Shown piece by piece: positions 35,896 through 43,677 of a DNA stretch of 64,000 nt. Within the stretch, counting starts at the first letter, position 1; each line of letters starts with the position of its first letter. A program made the position numbers and the translations under genes. Source of the stretch: G965212025 sp965215765 (GTDB lineage: Bacteria; Pseudomonadota; Gammaproteobacteria; Poriferisulfidales; Oxydemutatoraceae); contig OZ244118.1 of assembly GCA_965215765.1 (NCBI GenBank), positions 1,860,001 through 1,924,000 on the forward strand. The letters run 5' to 3'. The notes below the pieces were generated by a model. It was not told the DNA's origin. It did not search any database and saw only the letters and a list, made by a program, of their open reading frames with translations.

Positions 35896-36897
35896 CTAGA
35901 TTGGCCTCGATAATTCGATGAAGGGAACCGCAACCTCAAGCAGCGAAAGACCACCGTGCGTGAGCGTTGGGTAGCCGCCTTGGTTCTTCCATTTGCGACG
36001 CCCAAGCACGAAGGCGTGTCGGCCGTGCAGAGTTTCGAGAACGACGTCGAGCGGTGGCACCCAATCACTCGGCGTACCGTTGTCCGGTGACGAGCGACCA
36101 CTCTTAAATCGCGCCTTCAGATACTGTGTCTGCTTGTTGTCAGCGGTGTCGGAAAACAATCCGGTAGCCGCGTAACCGTGGTCGCCAGTAATGACCAACC
36201 GACGTCCGGTAGTGAGTCGCTCGACTAGTTGCCAGAAGTCATCGCTCGTGAGTTGTTTTGCCACCTCAACGGCAAGCGCGGATAGCCCGTGCCCCGGTGA
36301 CCCAAGGTCGTGGATCCGTTCATCTGGCCAGTGGTGCCAAAGTACCCAATCAGGCGAGGCGTCAACCATGTCAGCGCATTCGCGCCAAGGCAGATCAACA
36401 CTGTCAGTCCGGGCTCCTAGAAGCCTGTGAGAACCACCGGCGCCATTGTTTTCGAGTGCCGAGCGCTGACCGAAGCGCAGAGCCTTTGCAAACGAGTTCG
36501 TGTTGGAAGGAAGTTCAGCCCCCATCGCTTTTGCCGAGTGCACTCTGTAGCTCCGTGCCTCGGCGCCGTGTATTAGCCACGGCACTTCCCGGAGTGATAG
36601 CCCATCAAGAACGAGCACTGCCCGTCCCGGGGCGGTGCTACTCCACCACGTAGAGAGTCGCTCTGCTGTTCTCGGCACTTTATCGTAGTAACTTGACCAC
36701 AGATCCCACCCTGCCGTTGCAAGAAAGAGATCAGCCGGCGCGATCGCGTGGTCTCGCCGGGACACCTCGCTTGCTACCTTGTCTGCGGGAATCTCTGTAG
36801 AGCAGGTCTCCCAAGCGAACGCGAACAACTCGCTCCACGCCTCGTCTGGTGTGGCGGCCTGAAGCTTTCGCAACAGGTCAAGTGGAAGGGTTGTCAT
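35896..36897 (-). CDS. PglZ-like alkaline-phosphatase-superfamily protein
   Basis: A 333-residue protein. V-L-V-L-D-G-L-S at 94-101 carries the metal-binding Asp and nucleophile-type Ser. V-I-T-G-D-H-G-Y-A (D-H pair) and T-H-G-G-L-S-L-L-E-V-A-V-P-F near the C-terminus complete the PglZ/alkaline phosphatase pattern. It is much shorter than BREX type 1 PglZ, as in compact BREX-like systems. The ATG overlaps the DUF499 3' end by 20 bp, so it must be co-translated with that gene. The predicted metal-dependent hydrolase activity is inferred from the superfamily. Confidence 0.75.
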   Translation of the reverse strand: MTTLPLDLLRKLQAATPDEAWSELFAFAWETCSTEIPADKVASEVSRRDHAIAPADLFLATAGWDLWSSYYDKVPRTAERLSTWWSSTAPGRAVLVLDGLSLREVPWLIHGAEARSYRVHSAKAMGAELPSNTNSFAKALRFGQRSALENNGAGGSHRLLGARTDSVDLPWRECADMVDASPDWVLWHHWPDERIHDLGSPGHGLSALAVEVAKQLTSDDFWQLVERLTTGRRLVITGDHGYAATGLFSDTADNKQTQYLKARFKSGRSSPDNGTPSDWVPPLDVVLETLHGRHAFVLGRRKWKNQGGYPTLTHGGLSLLEVAVPFIELSRPI

Positions 36898-39601
36898 TTT
36901 TCTCCTTGTCGAGACTCAGCTCGTAGGTAATCCCGTCAGGCAGTGCGCGAAGCAGTTTATTGAGTTGCGCGCCCGTTAACGAAGAGACTTTGAGAGACAT
37001 ATCTTGAACCTGGGTACCGGTGCTGATTCCCCACGACTCCACTTTCCCAAGAAGATTCATCGCCGAGGTGGCATCTGCCACGTGCGGTTCAAGAATCGAC
37101 CCACCACCGAAGATGCTATCCGGCTGATTTGGAGACGTGGGCGACGCACCCTCCGTAGCACCTTCAGGATTGCTCGCGGGCTGTTCGCTGTTTCCTGTCA
37201 AACTTCCCAACAGCCCACCTTCTGGTTGGGGTAACAGAGACTCCGATACTCCCTTGGTCTGTGGCACTGCTTGCGGCCGTAGCAAGTAGGTCTCATCAAG
37301 ATTCCTACCCGTACCGAGCTTGCCGCGCATCCGCTCCCAAGCTGTCTCTCTCTTTTCGTTGGGTAGTGCCTGAAGGTACTCCATGCCACGGGCGTTGATG
37401 GCGATGTCACCGCGCGCGCACATGCGAATGACCCGTTCCTTCATTGGCATCTCACCAAGCCATGGAATACAGGTCTCGCCGGGCGGGCGGGGTTCCTGTA
37501 GCTCACGGAGAAGCTTGCCAACTGACTCGTTGTTGTCCGCTGCGGCGAGAACAAGTGCTTCGAAATCTTCAGGAATGAAAAGATTAGTTCGGATGTGTTG
37601 ATCAATGGCGTCCGGAATTTTGGAACCTTCCGCCTTGTGCGATTCGACGCGAAACGTACACTTCTCCGGCTCCTGGTAGTTCCACGACTCCAGGATGGCA
37701 AAGCGAACGAACCGTTTGCTCAAAATGTCGCGGAGCTCATGTCTGTGATTGTCGCGCAACTTGCGATACTCGGCACCTCGCGCTTTCCATCGCTCTGCCT
37801 GTACAACAATGCGGGAAAGAAAAAGCAGTTCGCGGTCGTAGAAAATGTCGGTGCTGTCCCCTTGAGGCAACAGGAAACGAACCGCGTTCCTACGGGACTG
37901 GAGATGATTCCGTAACCACGACCCAAGCGTTGAACCTGGCTTTTCGGGGCTCGCCGGGAGCACGAGCAACGGGAGTCTCTCGTCCCAGTTCTGCGGTTTA
38001 TCACCGTCTTCGACAGAGCCCCAAGGCACAGACGTCCAGTTTGAAGGAAGGACGACAACCCGAAAGGCATTCAATACACCCTCCTGTCCACCGATCACGT
38101 AGCGAACCTCTTTGGCGAGCTGTTCGAGGTCAGCACCGTCATCAAATAGCTTGTCGTTTCGGGCACTGGCGACCAGCTCCGCCTGTAGGTTCACCTCCTC
38201 GCGAAACACGAGGCGTTTACCATCCTGATGAATATTGAAGCTATTCTCGACTATCGTAGTTAGTTCAACCTGGAATTCGTTGTCATCAATGGGTTTGTCG
38301 CGCGTGATGTCAACCTGAAGCATCGCGGGTTCGGCGCCAGCCATATTCCCCACCGAAAGAGACCGTAGCCAGAGTGCACCAACGATCTCCGAGAGGTGCG
38401 GCACGACGGCGTCTGGTTTCTTCACCGCGCCGAGAACCGCGGACAGGTTGCGCTGCGTCTTCTCCCGTAGGTTAGCGTGGTGCTGGTTCGACACCGAGTC
38501 AAGCAACGCTACGATCCCACCCTTGTCGTCATTGATGCGGAAGTCAGCAGCAGTAATGACGGGGCTGCCTTCGTGGTGTTTGAAAAGGTCGGCAAGAATA
38601 CGTATGAGGTCACGAGTTTCTTGCGCCTGTGTTGCAACCAAAACCTGATCCTCAAGGAGCTGCATGAGGTGGGGCGCGAATGGCCAGCACTGGACAAACT
38701 CTCGTCCAACCCGAACATGTTCGGAAGGCGGCACATGTAGCAGGCGCAAGTACTCGTGGACGTGGGTTTTGATGGCATCTTCTATCTGCTCGCCTGAAAC
38801 CTGCATGCGGTTCTCGAACAGCCGGTGAAGGAGTAGCTTCTGTCGATCCTGCTTAGCCTTCGGACCCTTGAAATCGACAAGAATCGGCTTGACACGCTGG
38901 ATCTGGAGGAAGGCATCGGTATTTCCGTTTCGTACCGACACAACGAGCACCAATAATTCCGGATACACGTTAGCGATGTCTGAGAGGATATGGATAAAGT
39001 TGAATGCCTGATTCCTCCATGGGTACTGCTTGGTGTTGGTCAGTCCGTCGTACCAGGTCTGAAACTCGTCCAGGATTAGCACCGTTGGCGTCTTCTTGAA
39101 CAACTTCAGCATAAAATCGTGACCCGGGACATCGGTCTTCTTGTCGTCGAGTCCCGTCCACATCCCGCAAACATTTGACCCGTATGGGTGGCGGTCGAAA
39201 ACAAGATCCCATAGGAACTTGTAGTTCTGACGGTGCAGGCTCTCGCTGATGACGTGCATTCCGTCACGCAGCGGAAGCTCAGCCAGTTTTGAGTTTCCCA
39301 GGCGAGCCGCCCAAGTCTTCAACCACTCCCGCATAGCACTGGCGTTAGTGAACGCATGAAACAGCATCGCCATCAAGTGCGACTTACCTTGTCCACGTTC
39401 TCCAATAAGAACGAGCGGTTGACCACGATCTGGGCCGACAGCTTTGATTGAGGAGAGCGCATCTGCCGACGGGTAGGTGATCTCAAGGAACTTGGATGCT
39501 TTGATCTGTGTAGCACCCGTTTCGCGAGAGTTCGCCAGTTCGATAGCCGTGCCCTTGTGTCGGCGTCCTTGGAACTCTTTTCGCAGGGTCAGTTTCAACA
39601 T
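36878..39601 (-). CDS. DUF499 P-loop ATPase (BrxC/PglY-like role)
   Basis: A 907-residue protein starting M-L-K-L-T-L-R-K-E-F. The Walker A motif G-E-R-G-Q-G-K-S is at 67-74 and a Walker B V-L-I-L-D-E-F-Q-T-W-Y-D lies near residue 160. T-A-I-E-L-A-N-S and Y-P-S-A-D-A-L precede the P-loop, as in DUF499 proteins. The C-terminal third contains a low-complexity stretch (E-G-G-L-L-G-S-L-T-G-N-S) before a helical end. DUF499 ATPases are core parts of BREX-like and DUF1156-containing defence clusters and correspond by position to BrxC/PglY. It starts 3 bp after the HTH stop. Confidence 0.8.
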   Translation of the reverse strand: MLKLTLRKEFQGRRHKGTAIELANSRETGATQIKASKFLEITYPSADALSSIKAVGPDRGQPLVLIGERGQGKSHLMAMLFHAFTNASAMREWLKTWAARLGNSKLAELPLRDGMHVISESLHRQNYKFLWDLVFDRHPYGSNVCGMWTGLDDKKTDVPGHDFMLKLFKKTPTVLILDEFQTWYDGLTNTKQYPWRNQAFNFIHILSDIANVYPELLVLVVSVRNGNTDAFLQIQRVKPILVDFKGPKAKQDRQKLLLHRLFENRMQVSGEQIEDAIKTHVHEYLRLLHVPPSEHVRVGREFVQCWPFAPHLMQLLEDQVLVATQAQETRDLIRILADLFKHHEGSPVITAADFRINDDKGGIVALLDSVSNQHHANLREKTQRNLSAVLGAVKKPDAVVPHLSEIVGALWLRSLSVGNMAGAEPAMLQVDITRDKPIDDNEFQVELTTIVENSFNIHQDGKRLVFREEVNLQAELVASARNDKLFDDGADLEQLAKEVRYVIGGQEGVLNAFRVVVLPSNWTSVPWGSVEDGDKPQNWDERLPLLVLPASPEKPGSTLGSWLRNHLQSRRNAVRFLLPQGDSTDIFYDRELLFLSRIVVQAERWKARGAEYRKLRDNHRHELRDILSKRFVRFAILESWNYQEPEKCTFRVESHKAEGSKIPDAIDQHIRTNLFIPEDFEALVLAAADNNESVGKLLRELQEPRPPGETCIPWLGEMPMKERVIRMCARGDIAINARGMEYLQALPNEKRETAWERMRGKLGTGRNLDETYLLRPQAVPQTKGVSESLLPQPEGGLLGSLTGNSEQPASNPEGATEGASPTSPNQPDSIFGGGSILEPHVADATSAMNLLGKVESWGISTGTQVQDMSLKVSSLTGAQLNKLLRALPDGITYELSLDKEKNDNPST

Positions 39602-39604
39602 TGC

Positions 39605-39841
39605 TCAGTCCTCCCGTTTAGAACCCATAGGCTTGCCACCATTGCTGGTCGGTTGCGCGCTGGCCGCCCAAGTCTTCGTCTCAATCCAGGAATCAATCGC
39701 TGCCCGGCTGAAGCGCCATTGGCCGCCAACCTTGAATCCTGGCAGGTCACCCCTCTGGGCAAGACCGTACACCGTCTTCTTCGTAACCTTGAGCAGGCTG
39801 GCGACCTCAGAGATGGTGAAGATGTCGTCTTGGCTCGTCAT
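39605..39841 (-). CDS. Excisionase-type HTH regulator heading the BREX-like operon
   Basis: The 78 residues M-T-S-Q-D-D-I-F-T-I-S-E-V-A-S-L-L-K-V-T form one HTH_17-type winged-helix domain ending in W-R-F-S-R-A-A-I-D-S-W-I. ATG 39841 is chosen because GGAG lies 5 nt before it and because the paralogue at 18442 starts at the same residue; ATG 39853 would add M-G-E-T. All core positions that have changed in the 18442 copy are canonical here, so this is the likely functional member of the family. As first gene it probably autoregulates the operon. Confidence 0.78.
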   Translation of the reverse strand: MTSQDDIFTISEVASLLKVTKKTVYGLAQRGDLPGFKVGGQWRFSRAAIDSWIETKTWAASAQPTSNGGKPMGSKRED

Positions 39842-39890
39842 TGTTTCTCCCATGGAAGGAAATCCTCGGCTAAAGTTTCCAAAGGAGGGG

Positions 39891-39920
39891 AGACTACGGC
39901 AGAAAAGGGTAAAGCGTCAA
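39891..39920 (-). promoter_or_regulatory. Promoter of the BREX-like operon
   Basis: On the minus strand TTGACG (39920-39915) and TAGTCT (39896-39891) are 18 bp apart, about 50 bp before the HTH start. The layout and the -35 match the promoters at 12750 and 18365, supporting a common regulator. The gap 39854-40097 otherwise shows only a GGTTGG-rich stretch at about 40064-40095. Confidence 0.5.
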
Positions 39921-40097
39921 GCGAGGCGTCCTACTACGAGGGGTTAACCGGATTCGAGTTCGGTGTCCAGAGAAGACCCTGTACCCGCTAACAAACGGAA
40001 GGAAACTCGTCCTCAGTGTTTAGGTGCTCACGAACCTCCTAGCCTGCGAGCACCTCACGCAGCTCGGGCGGGTTGGTTGGGTTGGTTGGGGTTTGGT

Positions 40098-40967
40098 TTA
40101 TAGATGGTGAACCTTAAGACCTGCTTTTTTGGCTACTGCTTGAGAAAGCGGTCTTCGGTGGCACTTGGTGTGGTGAGCTTCGAAACACAGCAGTGCCGAT
40201 GGCGATTCTTTCATGAGTTCGCTGATCTCAGCCACCGCGTCTAGTTGCTTGGGGAGGATTGCTTTTTCGTAGTGTCGGAACAGTTCTCGATATGCCTTCT
40301 CGGTCGACAGATCCTTTCGCAGTTGCGACGGCACCCCAACTTGCGGGAAGTGAGCGTAGTCGATGTTGACCTTGGCGCAGAGGTTCTCAAGCATTCGTCG
40401 CGTGAAACCATACTTGCGCGAGAACGGGTTCCGGCGAACATCGATAACTCGCTTGATCCCATTGCGCATCAGGTGATCGAGGAACGCGTCAATGGAGCGA
40501 CCCTCGTAACCGACTGTGTAGACCGCTACCTCGGCGGCTTCGTCCACACCGTCGTGTGAAGCGGGATCGCTGCGCGGTTCGTGCGCATACCAAGGGTGGC
40601 GATCGTAGACGAGGCGGGTGAGCTCATCTTGCGGAAGATCGCCGTATTGATCTAGCGTGAAGGAAACACAGTCGCGGACGTGGCGCGTCAGACCGGCAAC
40701 CTCGTCCTTTGCCTTTGCGCGTGCCACGGGGAGCACTTTGAGAACTTTGTCGGCCAGATACCCTTCTTCGCGTAGCGCGGCGAGATCCTTGTTGAGGGTG
40801 AACGAGAATGGCTCGTCTTGGTGCGGCAGGAAGTCGTAGAAGGCGATTCGGCTGGCTACATCACTCTCGTGTCGCGCAAGAAACAGCCACTTGACGAGCT
40901 CGTGCCTCTTTGGGCATCGCGACGCCTGAAGAAGAAAATCGAGAAGCACTCGTTGTCGTGCATACAT
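40098..40967 (-). CDS. DUF488 domain protein with N-terminal extension
   Basis: A 289-residue protein. The C-terminal half is DUF488: Y-T-V-G-Y-E-G-R-S-I-D-A-F-L, V-I-D-V-R-R-N-P-F-S-R-K-Y-G-F and L-L-C-F-E-A-H-H-T-K-C-H-R, the last with the conserved Cys and His. The N-terminal ~135 residues (L-L-D-F-L-L-Q-A-S, L-F-L-A-R-H-E, L-A-A-L-R-E-E-G-Y-L) look like a winged-helix segment, as in longer DUF488 proteins. It lies upstream of the BREX-like operon in the same direction but has its own gap. DUF488 genes are common in defence neighbourhoods; their reaction is unknown. Confidence 0.75.
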   Translation of the reverse strand: MYARQRVLLDFLLQASRCPKRHELVKWLFLARHESDVASRIAFYDFLPHQDEPFSFTLNKDLAALREEGYLADKVLKVLPVARAKAKDEVAGLTRHVRDCVSFTLDQYGDLPQDELTRLVYDRHPWYAHEPRSDPASHDGVDEAAEVAVYTVGYEGRSIDAFLDHLMRNGIKRVIDVRRNPFSRKYGFTRRMLENLCAKVNIDYAHFPQVGVPSQLRKDLSTEKAYRELFRHYEKAILPKQLDAVAEISELMKESPSALLCFEAHHTKCHRRPLSQAVAKKAGLKVHHL

Positions 40968-41299
40968 ATCAGCTCGCGCCCCCTCCTTCGGTCGTCTTAG
41001 TCGCTTTGTCCGCAGAATTCAGAAATAAAACGGTTCGATGTGTCGCCCTACCCGGGCGTTCGAGACGATTGGACAGGTGGGAGATGTTTCGCTGCGGGAT
41101 CATCGCTCGGCTCGCACCACCTGTTCCCTTGGCTCGGTGCATCTGCCGTCAATGTTCACACCATCGGATACGGAGTCGCAGAAGATGGATTCGCCGAGGG
41201 GAGCCATTACTCAACCGTCAGCCCGGGCGGTTGCTTCGTTAAAGAGAAACCCTGCCAAAGAAGCAGAAGACCCACTAAGGGTATAGGCCAGACACCCGA
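40968..41299. other. Boundary region between the defence island and the paralogue array
   Basis: No supportable gene. Composition changes from GC-richer to A/T-richer sequence at about 41,290, where the array begins. It contains the 18-bp word shared with position 730. No convincing terminator follows the type III gene; the best hairpin (acccttagtgggt near 41274-41286) has only four base pairs. Confidence 0.5.
41200..41217. repeat. 18-bp direct repeat shared with 730-747
   Basis: ggagccattactcaaccg occurs here and at 730-747. A near copy lies at about 1374-1391 (ggaaccattactcagccg). The following bases are loosely similar on both sides (gttaaa ... gccaaagaag against gttaaaaacc ... gcaaagag). 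The two exact copies enclose the whole defence island. Confidence 0.6.
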
Positions 41300-42244
41300 C
41301 TATTCAGACAAAAACTCGTCGCCCAGTCCACGTATCAGAAATTCACAAAAGTGCCTGGCTGTGTCCCTTTCTTCCGCACTACCTGTTTCAGACTTTTCTC
41401 TCAGAAGTTGAACGGCGTCTTTTATGTTTTTCCCACGAACCGCATTGGATAACGCGGCGGTACGCTCTATCAATCTCTTTCCGGGGGTTCGCAGGCTCCA
41501 GCCAGAAGCAGGGAGGTGCGCGCGACTCACCCCGGGATATGCGGTCTTGGCACTGAACTGCGTGTCGCTCAGAGGTTGCCAGGCGAATTGTCCCCGAGCT
41601 GCCCCGTCTTGACTTGCAAATGTATAGTAGGTCAGGAAGCGTTTACTCAGCGCGCCGTCCATATCAGGGCCAAGAATATTGGGTGCGAAACGTGCGTGTT
41701 GTGCGTACACAGAAGCCTCAACTTTCTTGATGGTATAGGTAACCGGAGTTCTCTGACTTCTTGCTTGCTGCGCTTTGTTCTGGTCATCCTTGCTTTTAAG
41801 GACGGCGTTTGTGCGTAAATCCCTAATCTCCAACATGCCCTTTTGCCAGGCATACGCTCGCCCGGCATCAGGCTGTGCAATCAGCTTTTCGCGTGACTTC
41901 AGCACTCCGGAGACACGAGCATTGAATTGACTTCTTCTGGAAAGCTCCCTCTCTTCATCTCGAGAAAGAGGAGAGTCGCTACAGGAAGCTGGCTCTATAC
42001 CATCCTCTGGCTTGTCCTTTCCCAACAATTCAATGAGTATCTGGCGGCGGTCATCCTTTACGTATTCCCGATATTCGCTATTAACTTTAAAGCGTATGCA
42101 GTGAGCAACCCAAGAGAAAAAAGTGCCTTTTCTGTACAGGCACGTGCTCACATCATCGCCATCACTCCCGCTTTCTACCTCAAAGTTTCCGTAGTGATTC
42201 GCTAAAACGCCTTTGAGCGCACCGTCGTCAATCTTCATAATCAC
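41300..42244 (-). CDS. Type III member of the array superfamily, unknown function
   Basis: A 314-residue protein from GTG 42244 (AGGA six nt upstream) or ATG 42238. It begins M-I-M-K-I-D-D-G-A-L-K-G-V-L-A-N-H-Y-G-N. It shares the superfamily core: K-G-T-F-F-S-W-V-A-H-C-I-R-F, Y-R-E-Y-V-K-D-D-R-R, S-R-R-S-Q-F-N-A-R-V-S, then K-R-F-L-T-Y-Y-T-F and G-W-S-L-R-T-P-G-K. No signal peptide, membrane segment or known domain is seen. It starts 11 bp after the stop of the preceding type I gene. It is the only full-length bearer of this N-terminus; the other units carry a 24-49-codon fusion in its place. It is the most leftward gene of the array. Confidence 0.7.
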   Translation of the reverse strand: MIMKIDDGALKGVLANHYGNFEVESGSDGDDVSTCLYRKGTFFSWVAHCIRFKVNSEYREYVKDDRRQILIELLGKDKPEDGIEPASCSDSPLSRDEERELSRRSQFNARVSGVLKSREKLIAQPDAGRAYAWQKGMLEIRDLRTNAVLKSKDDQNKAQQARSQRTPVTYTIKKVEASVYAQHARFAPNILGPDMDGALSKRFLTYYTFASQDGAARGQFAWQPLSDTQFSAKTAYPGVSRAHLPASGWSLRTPGKRLIERTAALSNAVRGKNIKDAVQLLREKSETGSAEERDTARHFCEFLIRGLGDEFLSE

Positions 42245-42255
42245 TTGTCATCCTG

Positions 42256-43254
42256 CTAAATTTCAGAACCCTGCGAAATTTCATAATCCTGCGCTTGTAG
42301 ATCATTCCCCAAGCCCTCAAACATAAAGGCAAGAAACTGCTTCGCAATATACCATTCTTCACCATCATCTTCTTTTGCCAAGACTTTCTGGTTAATAAAT
42401 ATCGTGGCTTGACTTGAGCCTATCTCCCGGACTGTGTTAGCAATCTGGGCGGCGTATTTGATTGAACGGTCGCTGGGGACACGCAATTTCCAACCTTCTC
42501 CAGGCAGATTAGCGGGTGCGATCATGGGATATGCTTTTGACGGATCAAACTTACTACTCACGGCTTCCCACTTAAACAGATTCTCCTCCTTCGCTCCTAC
42601 CTTATCACTCGTAAACATATGGTAAGTCAGGAAGTACTTGCAGAGCTCTCCGTTCTTGTCGGAGCCATTAGGGTTTGGTGCGTTCGCCGCGTACCCTGCC
42701 TCCAGAGCATCTTCCACGAACTGCAATACATAGGGAGGTGCCGTACATTCGTGCCTCATGACATGGCTGCCACTAACCCCCTCTTGGGAGCGTAGAACTC
42801 TGTCTGTCCTATCACGCCCATCGCCAAGCTTATACAATAAATTTAGCTGCGCGGCGGTTGCTTGAGGCTCACCCGGCTCTACCGATACCTTATAGCCCCG
42901 CAGCAATTCAGAAACTCTACTGTTGAATTGTCTTCTGCTTGACAACGTCACATTGACAGGCTGCATGTTTTCACTTGAGTCATAGATGTCATCACTTGAG
43001 TCATGGCTGGCAGAAAATGTTTGTCCTGGCCGACTCTTATCTAGCGCATTAAGAATCTCCAAGCGTTCTGCTATGACATTTTGCCGGTATGCCTTGCTAA
43101 ACCGAAAGCGCAGACAGTGGACAGTCCAAGAAAAAAAAGTGCGCTTGTTGTAAGAACACACTTTCTCGCCATTGGGATCAACTGTTTTTTGTATTGAGAA
43201 CTGGCCGAAACGGCTACTTGCAGAACTCGTCAATGAACCATTCGAAACCTTCAT
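42256..43254 (-). CDS. Type I array paralogue 1, unknown function
   Basis: A 332-residue protein with the three-part type I layout. Residues 1-85 are nearly invariant among paralogues (S-S-A-S-S-R-F-G-Q-F-S-I-Q-K-T; Y-N-K-R-T-F-F-S-W-T-V-H; Y-R-Q-N-V-I-A-E-R). A variable acidic linker to about residue 145 ends in E-P-G-E-P-Q-A-T-A-A-Q. The C-terminal region contains P-P-Y-V-L-Q-F-V-E-D, N-G-E-L-C-K-Y-F-L-T-Y-H, L-F-K-W-E-A-V and R-V-P-S-D-R-S-I-K-Y-A-A. The codons for T-F-F-S form a T8 tract (43131-43138). AAGGAG lies 10 nt before the ATG. The Ser-rich start could be a secretion signal, but nothing proves it. Confidence 0.75.
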   Translation of the reverse strand: MKVSNGSLTSSASSRFGQFSIQKTVDPNGEKVCSYNKRTFFSWTVHCLRFRFSKAYRQNVIAERLEILNALDKSRPGQTFSASHDSSDDIYDSSENMQPVNVTLSSRRQFNSRVSELLRGYKVSVEPGEPQATAAQLNLLYKLGDGRDRTDRVLRSQEGVSGSHVMRHECTAPPYVLQFVEDALEAGYAANAPNPNGSDKNGELCKYFLTYHMFTSDKVGAKEENLFKWEAVSSKFDPSKAYPMIAPANLPGEGWKLRVPSDRSIKYAAQIANTVREIGSSQATIFINQKVLAKEDDGEEWYIAKQFLAFMFEGLGNDLQAQDYEISQGSEI

Positions 43255-43510
43255 GAATGTATCTCTCCTTATCTAATGCGGCAACAACTCGTCAGTCTTC
43301 TCGGCTTGAACCCGAAACAACGTCTGCCACGAACTCTTCTCTTCCTGCATATTCTAGCAAAAAACAATGGTGGCGGCTACTTGGTGCTTCCCTGCTTGCT
43401 TCGCTGGAGCACGTGTGGCAGGCACGAACCGCGACTCATTTGGCTGAATCAGCATCATTCGCAGAGCAGTTTGCAAATGTCGGTGGGCAATTTTCCGAAA
43501 CATGTTTCTG
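43255..43510 (-). promoter_or_regulatory. Conserved 256-bp leader of type I gene 1 with upstream ORF
   Basis: This leader is the reference for the array. Minus-strand order: a block just after the previous mini-ORF stop; a possible extended -10 (TGCTAGAAT, revcomp of 43351-43359); a 25-codon ORF at 43350-43273 starting M-Q-E-E-K-S-S-W-Q-T-L-F-R-V-Q and ending L-L-P-H; then AAGGAG and the type I ATG 18 bp later. If TAGAAT is the -10, the ORF's ATG lies upstream of the transcript start, so promoter and ORF cannot both be right as drawn. On the plus strand the leader also holds a frame T-H-L-A-E-S-A-S-F-A-E (see findings). Confidence 0.55.
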
Positions 43511-43666
43511 CTAACTGAGAAATTCGAGCAGCTTGGTAGAGTCAATTCCTTGTCTGTACAGGCACATGCACACATCATCGCCATCACTCCCGCTTTCTAT
43601 CTCAAAGTTTCCGTAGTGATTCGCTAAAACGCCTTTGAGCGCACCGTCGTCAATCTTCATAATCAC
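43511..43666 (-). CDS. Chimeric mini-ORF 1 (type III start, type II end)
   Basis: GTG 43666 (AGGA six nt upstream, 11 bp after a type I stop) or ATG 43660. The 49 residues from ATG begin M-K-I-D-D-G-A-L-K-G-V-L-A-N-H-Y-G-N-F, as in the type III gene, and continue to C-L-Y-R. They end D-S-T-K-L-L-E-F-L-S, which is the C-terminus of type II proteins. The whole core is missing. The frame is continuous across the fusion. It may be a deletion scar, a small coupled peptide or both. Confidence 0.5.
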   Translation of the reverse strand: MIMKIDDGALKGVLANHYGNFEIESGSDGDDVCMCLYRQGIDSTKLLEFLS

Positions 43667-43677
43667 TTGTCATCCTG

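Noticed and set aside
35889..36101. Longer N-terminus for the DUF1156 methylase
   Set aside because: The extension lies inside the PglZ coding region in another frame and has low similarity to the family. ATG 35888 follows the PglZ stop by 7 bp.
41140..41230. Plus-strand peptide with H-T-I-G-Y-G resembling a DUF488 start
   Set aside because: The match covers only six residues, has no ribosome binding site and the sequence that follows does not resemble DUF488.
43257..43514. An 85-codon plus-strand frame repeated in each leader
   Set aside because: It starts antisense to the Shine-Dalgarno of type I genes, is interrupted in several copies and lacks a ribosome binding site. The codon pattern of its end is reported separately as a finding.
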